Of a stretch of DNA of 64,000 bases, positions 1-9,481 are shown one piece after another. Position numbers and translations under genes: made by a program. Each line of letters begins with the position of its first letter. Position 1 is the stretch's first letter. The stretch comes from Crateriforma spongiae (GTDB lineage: Bacteria > Planctomycetota > Planctomycetia > Pirellulales > Pirellulaceae): contig NZ_JAAXMS010000007.1 in NCBI RefSeq assembly GCF_012290005.1, forward strand, positions 350,836 to 414,835, in the 5' to 3' direction. Under the pieces are notes generated by a model, which saw only the letters and a program-made list of their open reading frames with translations, was not told where the DNA came from and searched no databases.

Positions 1-1
1 C

Positions 2-1303
2 TGCGATGACCCTTCGCACGATGAACGTCCGACGATCCAGCGCCCGGCGGAGCAGGTTTCGCCAGCGGAACGGCCGTCCGACGAAATCGATGCGGCCAAA
101 CGCACACTTTCGATCGGCGCTGCATCGGAATCCGACCAAGCCATCGCCGACCTTCTGGCGGAAGCCATTCGCCAAGACGCCACGGATATTCACTTGGAAC
201 CGGCCGGCGACACCTGCCGCATTCGAATCCGTGCCGAAGGCCGCTTGTCTGTCCACGGCGCGTTTTCCGTCGCTTTGTATCGCCAAATCAGCGACGCGTT
301 GAAGTTGCGATCGCGTGTTCGCCGCAGCGAGAGTCGTCTGCCACAAGAAGGCGGATTCACCCTGCTGCGCGGGGCAAAACGTTTTCATGTTTCCCTGCAG
401 ACTTTTCCGACCGCCGCCGGCGAAAGCATGGTTCTGGGGTTGCGCGAACTTTCGGCTGTCGCGGAATCCTTGGACGCGTTGTCGATGGACCCGGTCCAGC
501 TGGCACGGGTACGCACGATCCTGCAATCGTCCCACGGTCTGGTTGCCATTTGCGGGCCGCGTGGGAGCGGAAAGCGGGCCACCATGCAAGCCTTTGCCGC
601 CGAATTGAACGACGTCACCCGAAACGTATGCTCGGCGGAGCGGCGTGGAACGGTGTCGATGCCCGGCATTAACCAAGTGCTGACCTGCGAGGCCGCCGGC
701 TTGGGGATGACACAAACCCTACAGGTCTGCTTGAACCAAGATCCCGATGTCGTGTTGCTCGGTGAACCCTGGAATGCAGGCACCGCGCGTCTGTGTGCCG
801 ACGCGGCATCGGCCGGCGCGCTGGTCATCGGCATGATGCGCAGTAGCGATTCGTTGTCGGGCTTTCGTCGGTTGTGCAGCTACGGCGATTCCGCTGCGCC
901 TTTCACATCATCACTGTCCGGCATCATCGGCCAGCGCAGCTTGCGACGGCTGTGCGATCATTGTCGCCGACCGACGCGTCCCGATCGGGCGACCGCCCAG
1001 CGTTTGTCGTTGACGCAGGATGCCGTGCTGTACCAGGCCGCCGGATGTGACGCGTGTGACCAGTCCGGGTATCAGGGAACGATGTATCTGTATGAAGTGA
1101 TACGGATCCCCGATGAGATTGATCGAAACGACGTTTGGAACGACGCCGGTTCAGTCACTCGATCGGCCAGCGATTTCAAAACCATCGCGCGCCGGCAAGG
1201 CGTTCTGACTCTGGCCGAACAGACAAGGACGCATTTGTTGGCCGGGCACGTCAGTGTTCAAGACGCATTGCGGGGCGGGACCGTCATGGGGTCCAGATCT
1301 TAG
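2..1303 (+). CDS. GspE/PilB-like secretion ATPase, partial and degenerate
   Basis: The frame is open from the left edge (first full codon at base 2), so the start lies outside the window. The product resembles the hexameric ATPases that power type II secretion or type IV pili. It shows the N2-domain hallmark DATDIHLEP, a P-loop GPRGSGKR, an Asp-box-like INQVL segment, a Walker B-like DPDVVLLGEP, and a four-cysteine site (LCDHC, then GCDAC) as in PilB/GspE. Several catalytic positions are altered: the residue after the P-loop lysine is Arg instead of Thr/Ser, and the His-box VLSTLHT is replaced by VIGMMRS. The stop overlaps the 3' end of the convergent methyltransferase by 20 bp. The family is clear. 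Whether it still hydrolyses ATP is doubtful, and it may be a paralogue with a structural role. Confidence 0.8.
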   Translation, partial: CDDPSHDERPTIQRPAEQVSPAERPSDEIDAAKRTLSIGAASESDQAIADLLAEAIRQDATDIHLEPAGDTCRIRIRAEGRLSVHGAFSVALYRQISDALKLRSRVRRSESRLPQEGGFTLLRGAKRFHVSLQTFPTAAGESMVLGLRELSAVAESLDALSMDPVQLARVRTILQSSHGLVAICGPRGSGKRATMQAFAAELNDVTRNVCSAERRGTVSMPGINQVLTCEAAGLGMTQTLQVCLNQDPDVVLLGEPWNAGTARLCADAASAGALVIGMMRSSDSLSGFRRLCSYGDSAAPFTSSLSGIIGQRSLRRLCDHCRRPTRPDRATAQRLSLTQDAVLYQAAGCDACDQSGYQGTMYLYEVIRIPDEIDRNDVWNDAGSVTRSASDFKTIARRQGVLTLAEQTRTHLLAGHVSVQDALRGGTVMGSRS

Positions 1304-2144
1304 GGGCCGTGGCATTCGATGCCGAAGCGTTGATCGCACGATGGTTTGGGCTTGTGGGTGTTGTTCTGCGACGTGCCTTGATGCGAACGTAAGGTGCCGC
1401 AAACCGGCATCGGTCGGCAAACGAGTCGGCGGCGCTGGTCGAATCCGCATGCATGGGTTCGGTTAAGTCTTCGACCACAAATCCCGATCGACACATCCCG
1501 CCGATCAGTTCTTCCCAGCGGTGAAGGTATTCCGTGGCACCATGTTCGCGCAGCCGGCGTGCCGCTGCCGACCAATGCTCCGGTGCAGGCACTGGATCGC
1601 GTCGATAGTACGAATGCAGGATTTCATAGCTGCCACCGCCACCGCGTCGCAAAGACGTTTGAAGGCTGACCGGTGTCTTGTGCTGGCTGATGTACAGACC
1701 ACCGGGTTTGGTGACCCGGGCGACTTCGGAAAAGACACCGGACACATCCGGCAGATAACACGTGCTGACCGGGTGGACGACCAAGTCGAAGGATTCGTCA
1801 CCCAGGCCCGCCAAGTCGTCCATGCTGGTTTCGATGATCCGCACCCGGTGCCCGTGGCGGGCGGCCATCTGACGATCCAGCTCCAGCATCGCGGGGCTGT
1901 AATCGACCACGGTTACCTCCGCACCGGCGGCGCTGTACAGCGAACTGTGACGCCCCCCGCCTGCGGCCAAGCACAACACACGCCAACCGTGAATCGATCC
2001 CCCCAGCCAGCCGATCGGGTCCACCGTGGACAGCGGATCGGCCAATTCCGCGTCGCTGGCCGGGCGGCAAAGCGGATCTTTCTTCGCCGCCATCGCGTCG
2101 TAAGTGTGGCGATTGGCCCGCAATGCGGCGTTTCGTGGATCCAT
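1284..2144 (-). CDS. class I SAM-dependent methyltransferase
   Basis: A 286-residue protein starting at ATG 2144 (MDPRNAALRANRHTYD), chosen because upstream in-frame sequence does not look conserved. Motif I is VLCLAAGGGRHSSLY, followed by acidic motif VTVVDYSPAML, then FDLVVHPVSTCYLPDV and the post-motif VTKPGGLYISQHK, all typical of the methyltransferase_11/25 fold. The region around the YDAMA segment resembles small-molecule methyltransferases of the UbiE/SmtA type. The substrate cannot be read from sequence. It is convergent with the secretion ATPase gene, overlaps it by 20 bp at the 3' end, and appears monocistronic. Confidence 0.8.
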   Translation of the reverse strand: MDPRNAALRANRHTYDAMAAKKDPLCRPASDAELADPLSTVDPIGWLGGSIHGWRVLCLAAGGGRHSSLYSAAGAEVTVVDYSPAMLELDRQMAARHGHRVRIIETSMDDLAGLGDESFDLVVHPVSTCYLPDVSGVFSEVARVTKPGGLYISQHKTPVSLQTSLRRGGGGSYEILHSYYRRDPVPAPEHWSAAARRLREHGATEYLHRWEELIGGMCRSGFVVEDLTEPMHADSTSAADSFADRCRFAAPYVRIKARRRTTPTSPNHRAINASASNATAPKIWTP

Positions 2145-2443
2145 GGCGTGGCCGGCCTTCGGGGGCCGATGAAAACGGGGAAGATGAGCGTCGCGTGGGG
2201 GGATACTCGAAAAAACGCGAAAAAAATGCGTGGTTTTTCGAATCCGGCCCACGACGCGGGAACTTTTGCAACGCGGTGGTCATCCGATGCCATGAATCAC
2301 CACCGACCGCACGACCGTGCCGACGAAGCCGCCAGCGTTGCCTGGGGCTGCTGTTTCATGGATGAAACCCATCGGCCTGGTCGGTCACGCCGGATACACG
2401 ATCCGGATAACATAACGCGGCGTGGTCCTTGAACGAATCGTGA

Positions 2444-3709
2444 ATGATGTCTGATTTAGACCCCGAAATCGAAGAACGGCTCAGCGGCTATTTGGATGGT
2501 GCCGTTGATGCGCAACAGCAGGCGAGGATCGATGCCCGTCTGCGACACGACGCCGATGCGCGGGCGGATCTGGAAAGTCTGCGTGATCTGGGTGACCGTT
2601 TGCGCGAACTGTCCGCAAGCGAATCGAATGTTTTGCCCGACGGTTTTGCCGACCGCGTGGTGGAATCGGCGATCGAACGAGCCCGTTTGGAGGGCTGTGA
2701 GGACAGCCACCCGCTGTTGAAGGCGTCGACACAACCCGTACGGACCGCCATCGCGGTGCCGGTCAAACGCGTCGTTGCCGTGGGCGCCTGCTTGGCCTTG
2801 GCCGCATCGGTTGCATTGGCCGTCGTTTTGTTGCCCGACCCATCACCGGTCGATCCGATCAACGGTCTGGCGCAGACCGATTCGTCAGACGTCCGCGATG
2901 TCGACACGCAGCCGGGAAGCCAAGTTGTGGTTCCACCGGAGATGCCTCAAGCGGATCCGTCGTCGATCCAGCAGGATTCGATGCTGGTGCAATCGGACCC
3001 CGATGTTGATGGCGGGATCGATTCGACGTCGCGCGAAACCGTGCTGCCACGACCGGATACCGTCGCCAGCCGAACGCAACCGAAAGATGCCTCGACGATG
3101 ACTCCGGCGGCTGAAGACACGGTTGCACCGCCCGAAGATGCGGCGGTGTTGGATTCTTTGGTCGGCGCATCGGCAACGGGCCGGTCACGTTCGACCAAGG
3201 CCGTTTTGGTGCTGGACATCCGGCTGGTCGATAAGCGATTGGGGATGGCACCGATCCGCGACGCGATGCGACGTGCACGCGTGGCCGACGAAAGCGAACA
3301 ACCGGTCGACCCGTCCGTTTTGGGCGCCGTCGCCAACGCGGTGGATGATGCAAACCTGTCGGGTTCGCTGATGTATTTGAAAGCCCCGGCGAAGCAGCTG
3401 GACCGATTCATCATGAATCTGCTGGCGGATCGCGAACAGGTCGAATCCGTGGGGCTTAGCTTGGCGTCAGATGCTCCGGTACTAGGCGTTGCATCGGAGT
3501 TTGCCGATGTCAAACCGACGTCGGTTCGTCACGACTTTGGTGACATGATCGATTCGGCAGAATCGTCGAAGTTGGTGGATAGCCTGGCCGACCGTGCGTT
3601 CCTGCCACTGCAAGCGACATTGGTACCTGATGCCATCGCCGGGCTTCAGCCGGGTGGTGCCGATGACGGGCCGGACGTCATGTCCAACGTTTTTATCCTG
3701 GTCCGCTAG
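2444..3709 (+). CDS. membrane-anchored anti-sigma-factor-like protein
   Basis: A 421-residue protein. The N-terminus (EIEERLSGYLDGAVDAQQQARIDARL, about residues 8-33) matches the short helical module of planctomycete ECF anti-sigma factors, which hold the sigma factor in the cytoplasm. The zinc-binding HxxxCxxC signature of ZAS domains is absent. A single transmembrane helix lies at about residues 109-131 (VVAVGACLALAASVALAVVL). A long Ser/Asp/Pro-rich linker and an exported C-terminal domain of about 200 residues follow. Two ATGs are in tandem (2444, 2447). No sigma factor gene is adjacent in the window, which is unusual for this role. It could instead be a sensor for an unlinked sigma factor. 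The module is recognised; the function is inferred. Confidence 0.65.
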   Translation: MMSDLDPEIEERLSGYLDGAVDAQQQARIDARLRHDADARADLESLRDLGDRLRELSASESNVLPDGFADRVVESAIERARLEGCEDSHPLLKASTQPVRTAIAVPVKRVVAVGACLALAASVALAVVLLPDPSPVDPINGLAQTDSSDVRDVDTQPGSQVVVPPEMPQADPSSIQQDSMLVQSDPDVDGGIDSTSRETVLPRPDTVASRTQPKDASTMTPAAEDTVAPPEDAAVLDSLVGASATGRSRSTKAVLVLDIRLVDKRLGMAPIRDAMRRARVADESEQPVDPSVLGAVANAVDDANLSGSLMYLKAPAKQLDRFIMNLLADREQVESVGLSLASDAPVLGVASEFADVKPTSVRHDFGDMIDSAESSKLVDSLADRAFLPLQATLVPDAIAGLQPGGADDGPDVMSNVFILVR

Positions 3710-3785
3710 GCCGACCACGAGTCTCGGCCGCTGGTTTTGACCGTTTGCCTAAATCGCTGCTGCCGCCCAAAGCGATTGGCAGGGC

Positions 3786-5021
3786 TTAGCGGTCGATTCC
3801 GCGACCGGCGGCGGCCGACAGGATGTCTTCGATCCGTTCGGTGGTACGTTGCACGTTGTGGTGTTGCCCGATCACATCGAAACCGTTTTCAACATGGCGG
3901 CTGACCCTTTCGGGGCTACGTGACATGGCCGCGATCGCGGCAGCCAGTTGATCGGCATTGCCCTGCCCTGCCCAGAAAGCGATCGGCTTGTCTCGCTGGA
4001 TTTCCGGTGCACCGCCGGCGGTCGTGCAAATGACCGGGACCTTCAGCGCCAATGCTTCCAGCACGACGTTGGGCATGCCTTCGAACAGCGATGGCAGTAC
4101 CAAGGCATCGGCCGTCACCATGTGTGCCGCCGGACGTTCCGATCGGCCCAGAAATCGGACCCAGTGATTGGTCGGACGCCCGGGTTCGGACGTCGCAGTC
4201 GGATGGTTCCAGCCGTTTGACGCGACGATCTTTTGAAGCTTTGGCCGCAGCGGTCCGTCGCCGACCAAGTCCAATTGAATTGCAATGCGGTTGGCGGACG
4301 GCCCGGATTGCAGCTTCCGAAGTGAATCCAGCAGAACCTCGTGCCCTTTTTCCGGCGTCATTCTGGCGACACAGACCAGACGCAAACGTTGGTGCTGTTG
4401 GCCGATTCGGGTTTCCGCATCTGCGGCGTCATTGCGCAACGCATCCAAATCGATAGGATTGGGAATGACTCGGATCCGATTGGGCGACAATCCATAAGAC
4501 TGGGCGGCTGATTCGGCGGATTGTCGGCTGACCGCGATCACCTGGAAGGATCGGCGATAGGCCATCGCCAGCAAACGGCGTTTCCAAGCAATGAATTTCG
4601 TTTCGACCATTGGCAACGCGTGACTTGGCGGGCTGACAATCGTGGAAACACGTGGCACGCGGCACCGTCGGCAAGCCGACGACGCAGTCAATGTCATGTG
4701 GTACGTGCGGTCGTAAACGACATCGATCTGTTCGTCACGCAGCAGCATCGCCAGTTCTCGGGATTCTTGGCGGTGGATTCGACCGGGCCAATTGCGTTGG
4801 ATGTCCGTGGCAAAATCCGATGCCACGTGGACCGGAACATCCGGCGGAACGGCCTTCAAAAAGATCCCTTCGGCACGTTTCAGATACAGATGCGGTTCAA
4901 ACCGGTCGCGATCCAAATGACGCAGCAAATGCAGGATTTGTCGTTCGCTGCCGCCGCCGTCCATCGATCCGATCATCAACAGCACACGGATGGGGGCGTT
5001 GGGATCGGGCGTCACGGCCAT
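3786..5021 (-). CDS. GT4-family glycosyltransferase
   Basis: A 411-residue retaining glycosyltransferase with the GT-B fold. The N-terminal domain opens with IRVLLMIGSMDGGGSERQ, the glycine-rich acceptor loop of GT4 enzymes. The C-terminal Rossmann half carries LVCVARMTPEKGHEVLL and the nucleotide-sugar E-x7-E motif in PSLFEGMPNVVLEALALKVP, then TTAGGAPEI. It transfers a sugar from a nucleotide donor to a lipid-linked or polysaccharide acceptor at the cytoplasmic face; the specific sugar is unknown. Its start overlaps the end of the upstream phosphatase-family gene by 10 bp on the same strand, so the two are probably co-transcribed and translationally coupled. Confidence 0.85.
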   Translation of the reverse strand: MAVTPDPNAPIRVLLMIGSMDGGGSERQILHLLRHLDRDRFEPHLYLKRAEGIFLKAVPPDVPVHVASDFATDIQRNWPGRIHRQESRELAMLLRDEQIDVVYDRTYHMTLTASSACRRCRVPRVSTIVSPPSHALPMVETKFIAWKRRLLAMAYRRSFQVIAVSRQSAESAAQSYGLSPNRIRVIPNPIDLDALRNDAADAETRIGQQHQRLRLVCVARMTPEKGHEVLLDSLRKLQSGPSANRIAIQLDLVGDGPLRPKLQKIVASNGWNHPTATSEPGRPTNHWVRFLGRSERPAAHMVTADALVLPSLFEGMPNVVLEALALKVPVICTTAGGAPEIQRDKPIAFWAGQGNADQLAAAIAAMSRSPERVSRHVENGFDVIGQHHNVQRTTERIEDILSAAAGRGIDR

Positions 5022-6316
5022 ACGACGTCAATCCACACCAAGCGGTGATCACTGGCCGTGATCCAATAGCGTTGCGGGGAATCCGGTCCCGGCCAAAACA
5101 CACCGCTGTCACGAAGCTCCAGTGATTGATCAGGTACCACGTAGTCGACCCGCATCCATCCGTTGCGACCAAAGTCGGCAGTCGCGTGAGGGCTGACGCT
5201 ATCGGAAGGTTCCTTTTCCGCGACCGCCGCGCCGATGGGCTGTGGATCGGTCGTGCGATCGTGTTCCAGCAAGTTGATGATGGCTTCACGTCGGCCGTCG
5301 CCGCGAACCGGATCGGCATTCAGGTCACCCATGATCACGAACGGGTCGTCGGAATCAAAGCCGCCTTGAACCCCCGCATCATCAATCATCCAGGCGTCGG
5401 ACGAACCGTCCAAGTAATCCGTCCAGAAGCGAATCTCATCGTGGTTGCGGCATCCATTGTGGTCTTCTGGACCGTCGAAAACCGGCGGCGTCGGGTGGCT
5501 GGCAAGAACGTGCAGCGTGCGTTCACCGATTCGCACCGGAACGTCGATGTGATTCTTGCTGGACAACCGCAGCTGATTCCAAACGTCTTCGTCGTAGTAC
5601 GTTTCACCCGATTTGGGATCGACCGGAACTTGGGGATCGGGCATCGACGCCCAACGCAACGTCTGAAATGTCCGGATCTGTTCGTCATCGATGGGAAAAC
5701 GGCTAAGCACGGCCATCGCATACTGCCCCTCGTACACACCGTATCCCCAAGCATCATTGGGTTGGCCGGGTAGCCCGTTATCGTCCAGGTCCAGTCCCGA
5801 ATCGACGCCCGTGTTGCTGGGGAATGAACGAACGTGCTCGAACCGGTGTCCTTCGCGTTCGGTATTGCCGACCGCAAAGAACAAATCGTTCAGCGCGTTT
5901 ACCGTCGCGGCGTCTTCGTCAAAATCGATTTCATTCAGTAGCAAGACATCCGGACGCACCGTTTGAACGATCGCCGCGATCCGTTCGGCTTGCTGGTCCT
6001 TGCCATCAGCCAGGCGTTCCATCATTTGTCCGGGGGCTTTGCCGTACAGCGACACATTGAACGTGGCGATCCGAAGAACGCCGTCCTTCTTAGGCGGAAT
6101 TTCGCCGGTCGCGGGTGAGATCACAGTGCCCGGCATCGATTGGGGGGCTTGGGGGTCCGGAGTGTCGGAGTCTGCCGGATCTGCTGCGATCGGCGATGCT
6201 GGTTGAGTCGAATCAGAACCGGATGGCTTTGCCGACGCGGTGGCATCGGGTTCCGATTTGGCGCATCCGGTGATCACCATGGCCAGCACTGCAATGACGC
6301 AAATCCAGCGATTCAT
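5012..6316 (-). CDS. endonuclease/exonuclease/phosphatase-family lipoprotein
   Basis: A 434-residue secreted lipoprotein. Start ATG 6316 is chosen because it opens directly into a lipoprotein signal (MNRWICVIAVLAMVITGC, lipid cysteine at residue 18). A low-complexity Ser/Pro/Asp linker follows. The EEP domain shows LRIATFNVSLYG, the metal ligand in LLNEIDFDED, HVLASHPTPP, the catalytic MGDLNADPVRGDGRR and the terminal ASDHRLVWIDV. Members hydrolyse phosphodiester bonds in nucleic acids, lipids or inositol phosphates; here the location is outside the cytoplasmic membrane. It is the first gene of an overlapping pair with the glycosyltransferase and is divergent from the HAD-TreZ gene. Confidence 0.85.
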   Translation of the reverse strand: MNRWICVIAVLAMVITGCAKSEPDATASAKPSGSDSTQPASPIAADPADSDTPDPQAPQSMPGTVISPATGEIPPKKDGVLRIATFNVSLYGKAPGQMMERLADGKDQQAERIAAIVQTVRPDVLLLNEIDFDEDAATVNALNDLFFAVGNTEREGHRFEHVRSFPSNTGVDSGLDLDDNGLPGQPNDAWGYGVYEGQYAMAVLSRFPIDDEQIRTFQTLRWASMPDPQVPVDPKSGETYYDEDVWNQLRLSSKNHIDVPVRIGERTLHVLASHPTPPVFDGPEDHNGCRNHDEIRFWTDYLDGSSDAWMIDDAGVQGGFDSDDPFVIMGDLNADPVRGDGRREAIINLLEHDRTTDPQPIGAAVAEKEPSDSVSPHATADFGRNGWMRVDYVVPDQSLELRDSGVFWPGPDSPQRYWITASDHRLVWIDVVWP

Positions 6317-6582
6317 TCGACATCCACACTCTACATACAGGATCGCTACGGATCCGGATCGGAAAGGAGACGGCAGGGCGATGGTTCGGTCGACGCCCAC
6401 GCCCGTGCGTGTTCCAATCGCGTCGCCCGATCACCGCCACGGTTGACGTCGTCAAACGGTCAAGCCAAGTGTTTTCGATATTCACACCCTATCAAACGAG
6501 ACCCGGGACGGGCACCGGCGGCGTCGCACCACACTCGAAGCCCATCCAATCCTGATCCGTCATTCGCTCAGTATTGAATCTC

Positions 6583-9372
6583 ATGGAATCCAATCAACCA
6601 AAGCACTCGTATTTGGCAACCGACCTGGACGGCACTCTGATCCCGCTGCAGGTGCGGGAGGCGGTGCGTGGCGGCTTGTCGGTCGACGAAGCGGAACGCC
6701 GGCTCGAAGCCAGCACCGAAGCTTTACGGCGATTTCATCAAGCCATCCAACCGACGCCCGGGCAGCCGCGTTTGCGCATGGCGTTTTTAACGGGGCGGCA
6801 TTTGGAATCAGTGGGCGATGCGATCGGACAGTTTGATCTGCCCCTGCCCGAATGGATTCTGTGCGATGTCGGTAGCAGCATCTATCACCGTCAGGCCGGT
6901 GACGTTGCGGGACGCTCCCCCGCGGGCGATGTCGTGACCGACGGGTTTGAACGCCTGCAAGCCTATGACGACGAACTGTCGCGGATCACCGGTGACATCG
7001 ACGCGGATGATCTGCGGCGACGTTTGCAAGCGATCGACGGCATTCGATTGCAAGAGCCCGAAAAACAGGCCCGCTTCAAACTGAGTTTTTACGCGGACCA
7101 GCATGAACTTGAGCAGCGGGTCGCCGCGATTCGTGAGTTTCTGGATCAGCAAGATTTGCCTTTTGGCATCGTTCACAGCGTTGACCCGTTCAACGGTGAC
7201 GGGTTGATCGATGTGATGCCCCGCGGGGTGACCAAAGCCCATGCATTGCATTGGTGGATTCAACACTTTGGAATCGATTCCGACCAAATCGCCTTCGCCG
7301 GTGATTCGGGGAACGATCTGGCTGCTTTGATCAGCGGCATTCCAGCGGTGGTTGTCGGCAACGCTGATCGTTCCTTGGCTTCACGCGTGTTGCGGCATCA
7401 TCGTGAATCGGGCTGGGAAGGACGGCTGTTTTTGGCCGACGATCACAGCACCGCCGGCGTCTGGCAAGGGTGTCGGTGGTTCGGATTGGTGGGGCGTGAC
7501 GGATCAGATCCCACCATTGGCTCCGATGCAACGACGTGTCCTTCGAGCCTGGAGATTGATCGCCTGCACGGTCATTTGGGGGCATCGCTGATCCATCGGG
7601 ATACCACGCGTTTTGTGGTGTTTGCACCTTCGCACCAAGAGGTTGAAGTCTTGCTGGTCGACCAAGGCGATCAACCAATGTCCACCCATCGGCTGCGTCG
7701 GACGGATGTTGGATATCACGTGGGGTTGGTCAATGAGTGTCCTGCGGGGACACGCTATCGCTATCGATTGTCCGGTGAAACCGTTGTCCCCGATCCGGCC
7801 AGTCGTTTTCAGCCGGATGGTGTTCATGGTCCGTCACAAGTCGTCGACCGCCGACACGCATGGGCACACCGATGCGCCGATTCGATCGGTCGTGATGATT
7901 TGATTATCTACGAACTGCATCTGGGAACGTTCACCGATGCGGGGACCTATCAGGCGGCGATTGATCGACTGGACGAACTGGTCGAACTGGGTGTCAATGC
8001 GATTGAAATCATGCCGGTCGCGGCCTGTGGCGGACGCTGGAACTGGGGCTATGACGGCGTCGATTGGTTTGCACCCATGGCCGACTATGGCACGCCGGAT
8101 CAGTTTCGCGACTTCGTCGATGCGGCCCATGGCAAAGGATTGGCTGTCATCCTGGACGTCGTCTACAACCACTTTGGGCCGGAAGGCAACTATCTGCATC
8201 CACTGGGCGGATACATTTCCGCCAAGCATCACACGGTCTGGGGTGATGCACCAAACTTTGACCAGCCGCCGACCGATCGCGAAGTCCGACGGTTCGCGAT
8301 CGCTAACGCGATTCACTGGTTGGATGAATACCGTATCGACGGTTTACGTGTCGACGCGATCCACTGCATCGCCGACGACAGTGAAAACCACTGGGTGGCT
8401 GAATTGTCGGAGGCGGTTCGAAAGTGGGGTGATTCGAAGGGCCGCAAACCATCGCTGATCGCCGAGTCCAACATCTACGATCCCCAGATGCTGATTCCTC
8501 GGTCACAGGGCGGCATGAACTTTGACGCGCAGTGGTGTGACGACTTTCTGCACAGCGTCTTTGCCGTTCTTCGTCCGGGCGAACAACTGTCCCAACGGAC
8601 CTATCACGCCGAAAGCGACCTGCGACAGGTCATGTCACAGGGCTATGTCTTCGAAGGCACGGTACGTTCGCCACGCCAGCGGACCGAACCGGGGGCGCGA
8701 GTGGACACTGCGGGCTTGGTCTATTCGATTCAGAATCATGATTTCATCGGCAATCATCCGCTGGGCCAAAGGCTGCACACCATCGCCGGGATGTCGGCGC
8801 AACGTGCCGCTGCTGCCTTGCTGATTCTGTCGCCCGCCATTCCGATGCTATTCATGGGGGAAGAGTTCGCTTGCCCCAACCCGTTTTCGTTCTTTGTCGA
8901 TTTTGGCGATGATCATCTTCGGCAATCCGTGGTCGAAGGGCGGCGCCGCGAATATCCACAGCACGATTGGTCGGCCGGGCATTTGCCCACCGATCCTGCC
9001 GCCATGGAATCATCCAAGATCGGTCCGAGGTCGGCCGGATCGGAATCGATGTGGCGATGGTATCGCGATTTGATTGCGATGCGAAAGCAACTGCAACAGG
9101 CTGCTTGCTTCGGCGATGATTGTTATGACGTCTTGGCAGGACCAAAGAACGTGTTTGTCATGCGTTACAGCAACGACAAGGTCGCCGTTACGATTCAAGT
9201 GTGCTTGGCCGGCCAGGTTTCCGCTGCCGTCCTGCAGTGCCGCGATGGTGAATCGACGGTGATGGATTCCATGGCCGATCAGTATCGTGAGGAAACCGAT
9301 AGCGCCGCCGACCAAGAACATGCCGCGGCATCACGGGCATTGATCACCGCACGCGGCTTGGCTGACGGTTGA
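6583..9372 (+). CDS. HAD phosphatase fused to malto-oligosyltrehalose trehalohydrolase (TreZ-like)
   Basis: A 929-residue two-enzyme fusion. Start ATG 6583 is preferred over an in-frame TTG three codons upstream. Residues 1-260 form a HAD-IIB phosphatase of the sucrose-phosphate-phosphatase type, with nucleophile motif DLDGTL (D14, D16) and metal motif FAGDSGNDL (D241, D245). After a linker, about residues 330-900 form a GH13 enzyme with an N-terminal beta-sandwich, then IIYELHLGTF, the TreZ signature GGRWNWGYDGVDWFAP, VVYNHFGPEGNYL, nucleophile GLRVDAIH (D591), acid/base LIAESN (E628) and NHDFIGNH (D720). TreZ releases trehalose from maltooligosyltrehalose. The HAD part suggests a linked sugar-phosphate dephosphorylation. 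No treY or treX is in the window. The fusion is unusual and its joint substrate is unknown. Confidence 0.88.
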   Translation: MESNQPKHSYLATDLDGTLIPLQVREAVRGGLSVDEAERRLEASTEALRRFHQAIQPTPGQPRLRMAFLTGRHLESVGDAIGQFDLPLPEWILCDVGSSIYHRQAGDVAGRSPAGDVVTDGFERLQAYDDELSRITGDIDADDLRRRLQAIDGIRLQEPEKQARFKLSFYADQHELEQRVAAIREFLDQQDLPFGIVHSVDPFNGDGLIDVMPRGVTKAHALHWWIQHFGIDSDQIAFAGDSGNDLAALISGIPAVVVGNADRSLASRVLRHHRESGWEGRLFLADDHSTAGVWQGCRWFGLVGRDGSDPTIGSDATTCPSSLEIDRLHGHLGASLIHRDTTRFVVFAPSHQEVEVLLVDQGDQPMSTHRLRRTDVGYHVGLVNECPAGTRYRYRLSGETVVPDPASRFQPDGVHGPSQVVDRRHAWAHRCADSIGRDDLIIYELHLGTFTDAGTYQAAIDRLDELVELGVNAIEIMPVAACGGRWNWGYDGVDWFAPMADYGTPDQFRDFVDAAHGKGLAVILDVVYNHFGPEGNYLHPLGGYISAKHHTVWGDAPNFDQPPTDREVRRFAIANAIHWLDEYRIDGLRVDAIHCIADDSENHWVAELSEAVRKWGDSKGRKPSLIAESNIYDPQMLIPRSQGGMNFDAQWCDDFLHSVFAVLRPGEQLSQRTYHAESDLRQVMSQGYVFEGTVRSPRQRTEPGARVDTAGLVYSIQNHDFIGNHPLGQRLHTIAGMSAQRAAAALLILSPAIPMLFMGEEFACPNPFSFFVDFGDDHLRQSVVEGRRREYPQHDWSAGHLPTDPAAMESSKIGPRSAGSESMWRWYRDLIAMRKQLQQAACFGDDCYDVLAGPKNVFVMRYSNDKVAVTIQVCLAGQVSAAVLQCRDGESTVMDSMADQYREETDSAADQEHAAASRALITARGLADG

Positions 9373-9481
9373 TGCGTTACGTCAGCGCCGGGCATCGTCG
9401 TCTTTCGACTTACGAAACGGGAGTTCGGGGACGCTGCTTTTGCGAAGCGAGAGGCAACCCGCGGTAGGCGGTTCGAACCGG

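Noticed and set aside
1521..2432. 303-residue plus-strand frame
   Set aside because: It is antisense to the methyltransferase, which has clear motifs; the frame has no recognisable domain.
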